Source: an uncultured Gammaproteobacteria bacterium (lineage in GTDB: Bacteria > Pseudomonadota > Gammaproteobacteria > Pseudomonadales > UBA5518). Taken from it: a stretch of 6,763 nucleotides of DNA. A program made the position numbers and the translations under genes. Every line of letters starts with the position of its first letter. Positions within the stretch are counted from its first letter, which is position 1. The notes under the pieces were generated by a model, which searched no databases, was not told the origin of the DNA, and was given only the letters and a program-made list of their open reading frames with translations. This document shows, one piece after another, positions 6,073 to 6,763 of the stretch. The stretch lies in the NCBI GenBank assembly GCA_903921135.1, contig CAIXOY010000023.1, positions 1-6,763 of the forward strand, written 5' to 3'.

Positions 6073-6079
6073 GGGAGAG
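6073..6079 (+). promoter_or_regulatory. Shine-Dalgarno sequence for the YceI gene
   Basis: GGGAGAG ends 4 bases before ATG 6084. The frame is open far upstream (back to 5583) but that part only mirrors the phosphatidyltransferase gene; the SD and the signal peptide place the real start at 6084. Confidence 0.65.
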
Positions 6080-6083
6080 TCGC

Positions 6084-6716
6084 ATGTCTACCGCCACGTC
6101 ATTCGCACGCCGCTGCCCACCGCTCGCGACGGGACTTGCAGCCCTCACGCTTCTGCTGACCCAGGCTCTGTCTTCTCCCGCCCGCGCAGAACCACGAGAG
6201 TTCGTGATCGATCCCGACCACTTCGGCATATCGTTCCGTGCACGCCACATCGGTTACGCCGACACACTAGGGCTGTTCCTGAAAGCGAGCGGCCGTTTCG
6301 TCTACGACGAAACAACGCGCACGCTGCAAGAGGGACGCGTGGTCGTGGACACCTCCAGCGTGTTCAGCAACCACACAAAGCGCGACAAGCACCTGCGCGA
6401 TGACGACTTCCTCGACGTGGAGGTTCACCCGGAGGCGGTCTTCGTAGCCGGCGGACTCACGCTGGACGAAAACGGCACGGGCACGCTGACAGGCAACCTC
6501 ACCCTGCTGGGTAAAACGCGGCCGGTCGAACTTGCCGTGCGCCTGAACAAGGCAGCTGACTACCCCTTCCCGCTCGGCCTCGCGCGCTACACCCTCGGCA
6601 TATCCGCCAGCACCACGCTCCGGCGCAGCGAATGGGGCATGGACTACGCGGTCGCCAACGGACTGGTAGGCGACGAAGTGCACATGAGCTTCGAGATCGA
6701 GGCCAACCGCGAATAG
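6084..6716 (+). CDS. YceI-family periplasmic lipocalin-like protein
   Basis: A 210-residue exported protein. Residues 1-35 are a Sec signal peptide: an Arg-containing N-region, a hydrophobic core at about 14-29, and a probable cleavage after ARA (33-35). The mature part has the YceI beta-barrel hallmarks: IDPDHFGISFRARHIG (42-57), RDKHLRDDDFLDVE (100-113), LTGNLTLLGKTRPVEL (135-150), and a C-terminal block with SEWGMDY (182-188) and GDEVHMSFEIEANR (196-209). Known family members bind polyisoprenoids or quinones in a hydrophobic pocket. Length is close to family norms and nothing looks broken. It follows the phosphatidyltransferase gene on the same strand by 47 bp. It could carry a lipid or hydrophobic product of the neighbourhood in the periplasm, which is inference; YceI proteins also occur in many unrelated contexts, including cytochrome b561 pairs and stress responses. 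Confidence 0.92.
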   Translation: MSTATSFARRCPPLATGLAALTLLLTQALSSPARAEPREFVIDPDHFGISFRARHIGYADTLGLFLKASGRFVYDETTRTLQEGRVVVDTSSVFSNHTKRDKHLRDDDFLDVEVHPEAVFVAGGLTLDENGTGTLTGNLTLLGKTRPVELAVRLNKAADYPFPLGLARYTLGISASTTLRRSEWGMDYAVANGLVGDEVHMSFEIEANRE

Positions 6717-6717
6717 A

Positions 6718-6757
6718 CCGCCTGCGGAAGCAGACGGCAGTCGCGGGCGTGGCCCGC
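6718..6757 (+). terminator. Two GC-rich hairpins after the YceI gene
   Basis: The first is an imperfect stem, 6718-6725 with 6730-6737, closed by a GGAA tetraloop and carrying one mismatch. The second is a perfect 6-bp stem, GCGGGC (6743-6748) with GCCCGC (6752-6757), around a GTG loop. Their position directly after the stop at 6716 suits transcription termination, but no T-tract appears before the window ends, so the call is tentative. Confidence 0.4.
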
Positions 6758-6763
6758 TCCCAC

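Noticed and set aside
5583..6083. Upstream extension of the YceI frame
   Set aside because: It overlaps the phosphatidyltransferase in another frame, and the SD and signal peptide begin at 6084.

Overview
The window is GC-rich (roughly two thirds G+C by eye), densely coding and uses ATG and GTG starts with Shine-Dalgarno sequences. It looks like chromosomal DNA of a high-GC proteobacterium, most plausibly gamma or beta. No rRNA, tRNA, insertion sequence, phage gene, CRISPR array or long repeat was seen.

Layout. At 35-916 (+) lies a stand-alone RibD-type reductase without a deaminase domain. It runs tail-to-tail into a five-gene minus-strand operon (5224 down to 899) and overlaps its last gene by 18 bp. 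In transcription order the operon encodes a zinc-less MDR-type (alcohol-dehydrogenase-like) oxidoreductase, a PTPS/QueD-family protein, a GT-B family 4 glycosyltransferase, a SAM-dependent methyltransferase and an LPG-synthase/UPF0104-type multi-pass membrane protein. The last three junctions are each a 4-base GTGA stop/start overlap. I therefore moved the starts of the glycosyltransferase and the membrane protein to GTG codons inside longer open frames. An 86-bp divergent intergenic region with a perfect 10-bp palindrome separates the operon from a plus-strand pair: a CDP-alcohol phosphatidyltransferase (5311-6036) and a periplasmic YceI-family lipocalin-like protein (6084-6716).

How the genes may work together. 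Two families tied to GTP-derived heterocycles (the RibD reductase domain and the PTPS fold) sit with a further oxidoreductase, a glycosyltransferase, a methyltransferase, a flippase-like membrane protein, a phospholipid-headgroup transferase and a periplasmic lipid-binding-fold protein. The simplest reading is an uncharacterised pathway that makes, glycosylates and methylates a pterin- or aminopyrimidine-like small molecule and places it in or across the membrane. The product is unknown and this is inference from gene content.

The most striking molecular detail is the PTPS-family protein. It keeps the fold signatures but has Ala at the positions of the catalytic Cys and of one zinc-ligand His, and Asn-Phe in place of the usual Asp-His pair. 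It is unlikely to be an ordinary QueD or PTPS enzyme.
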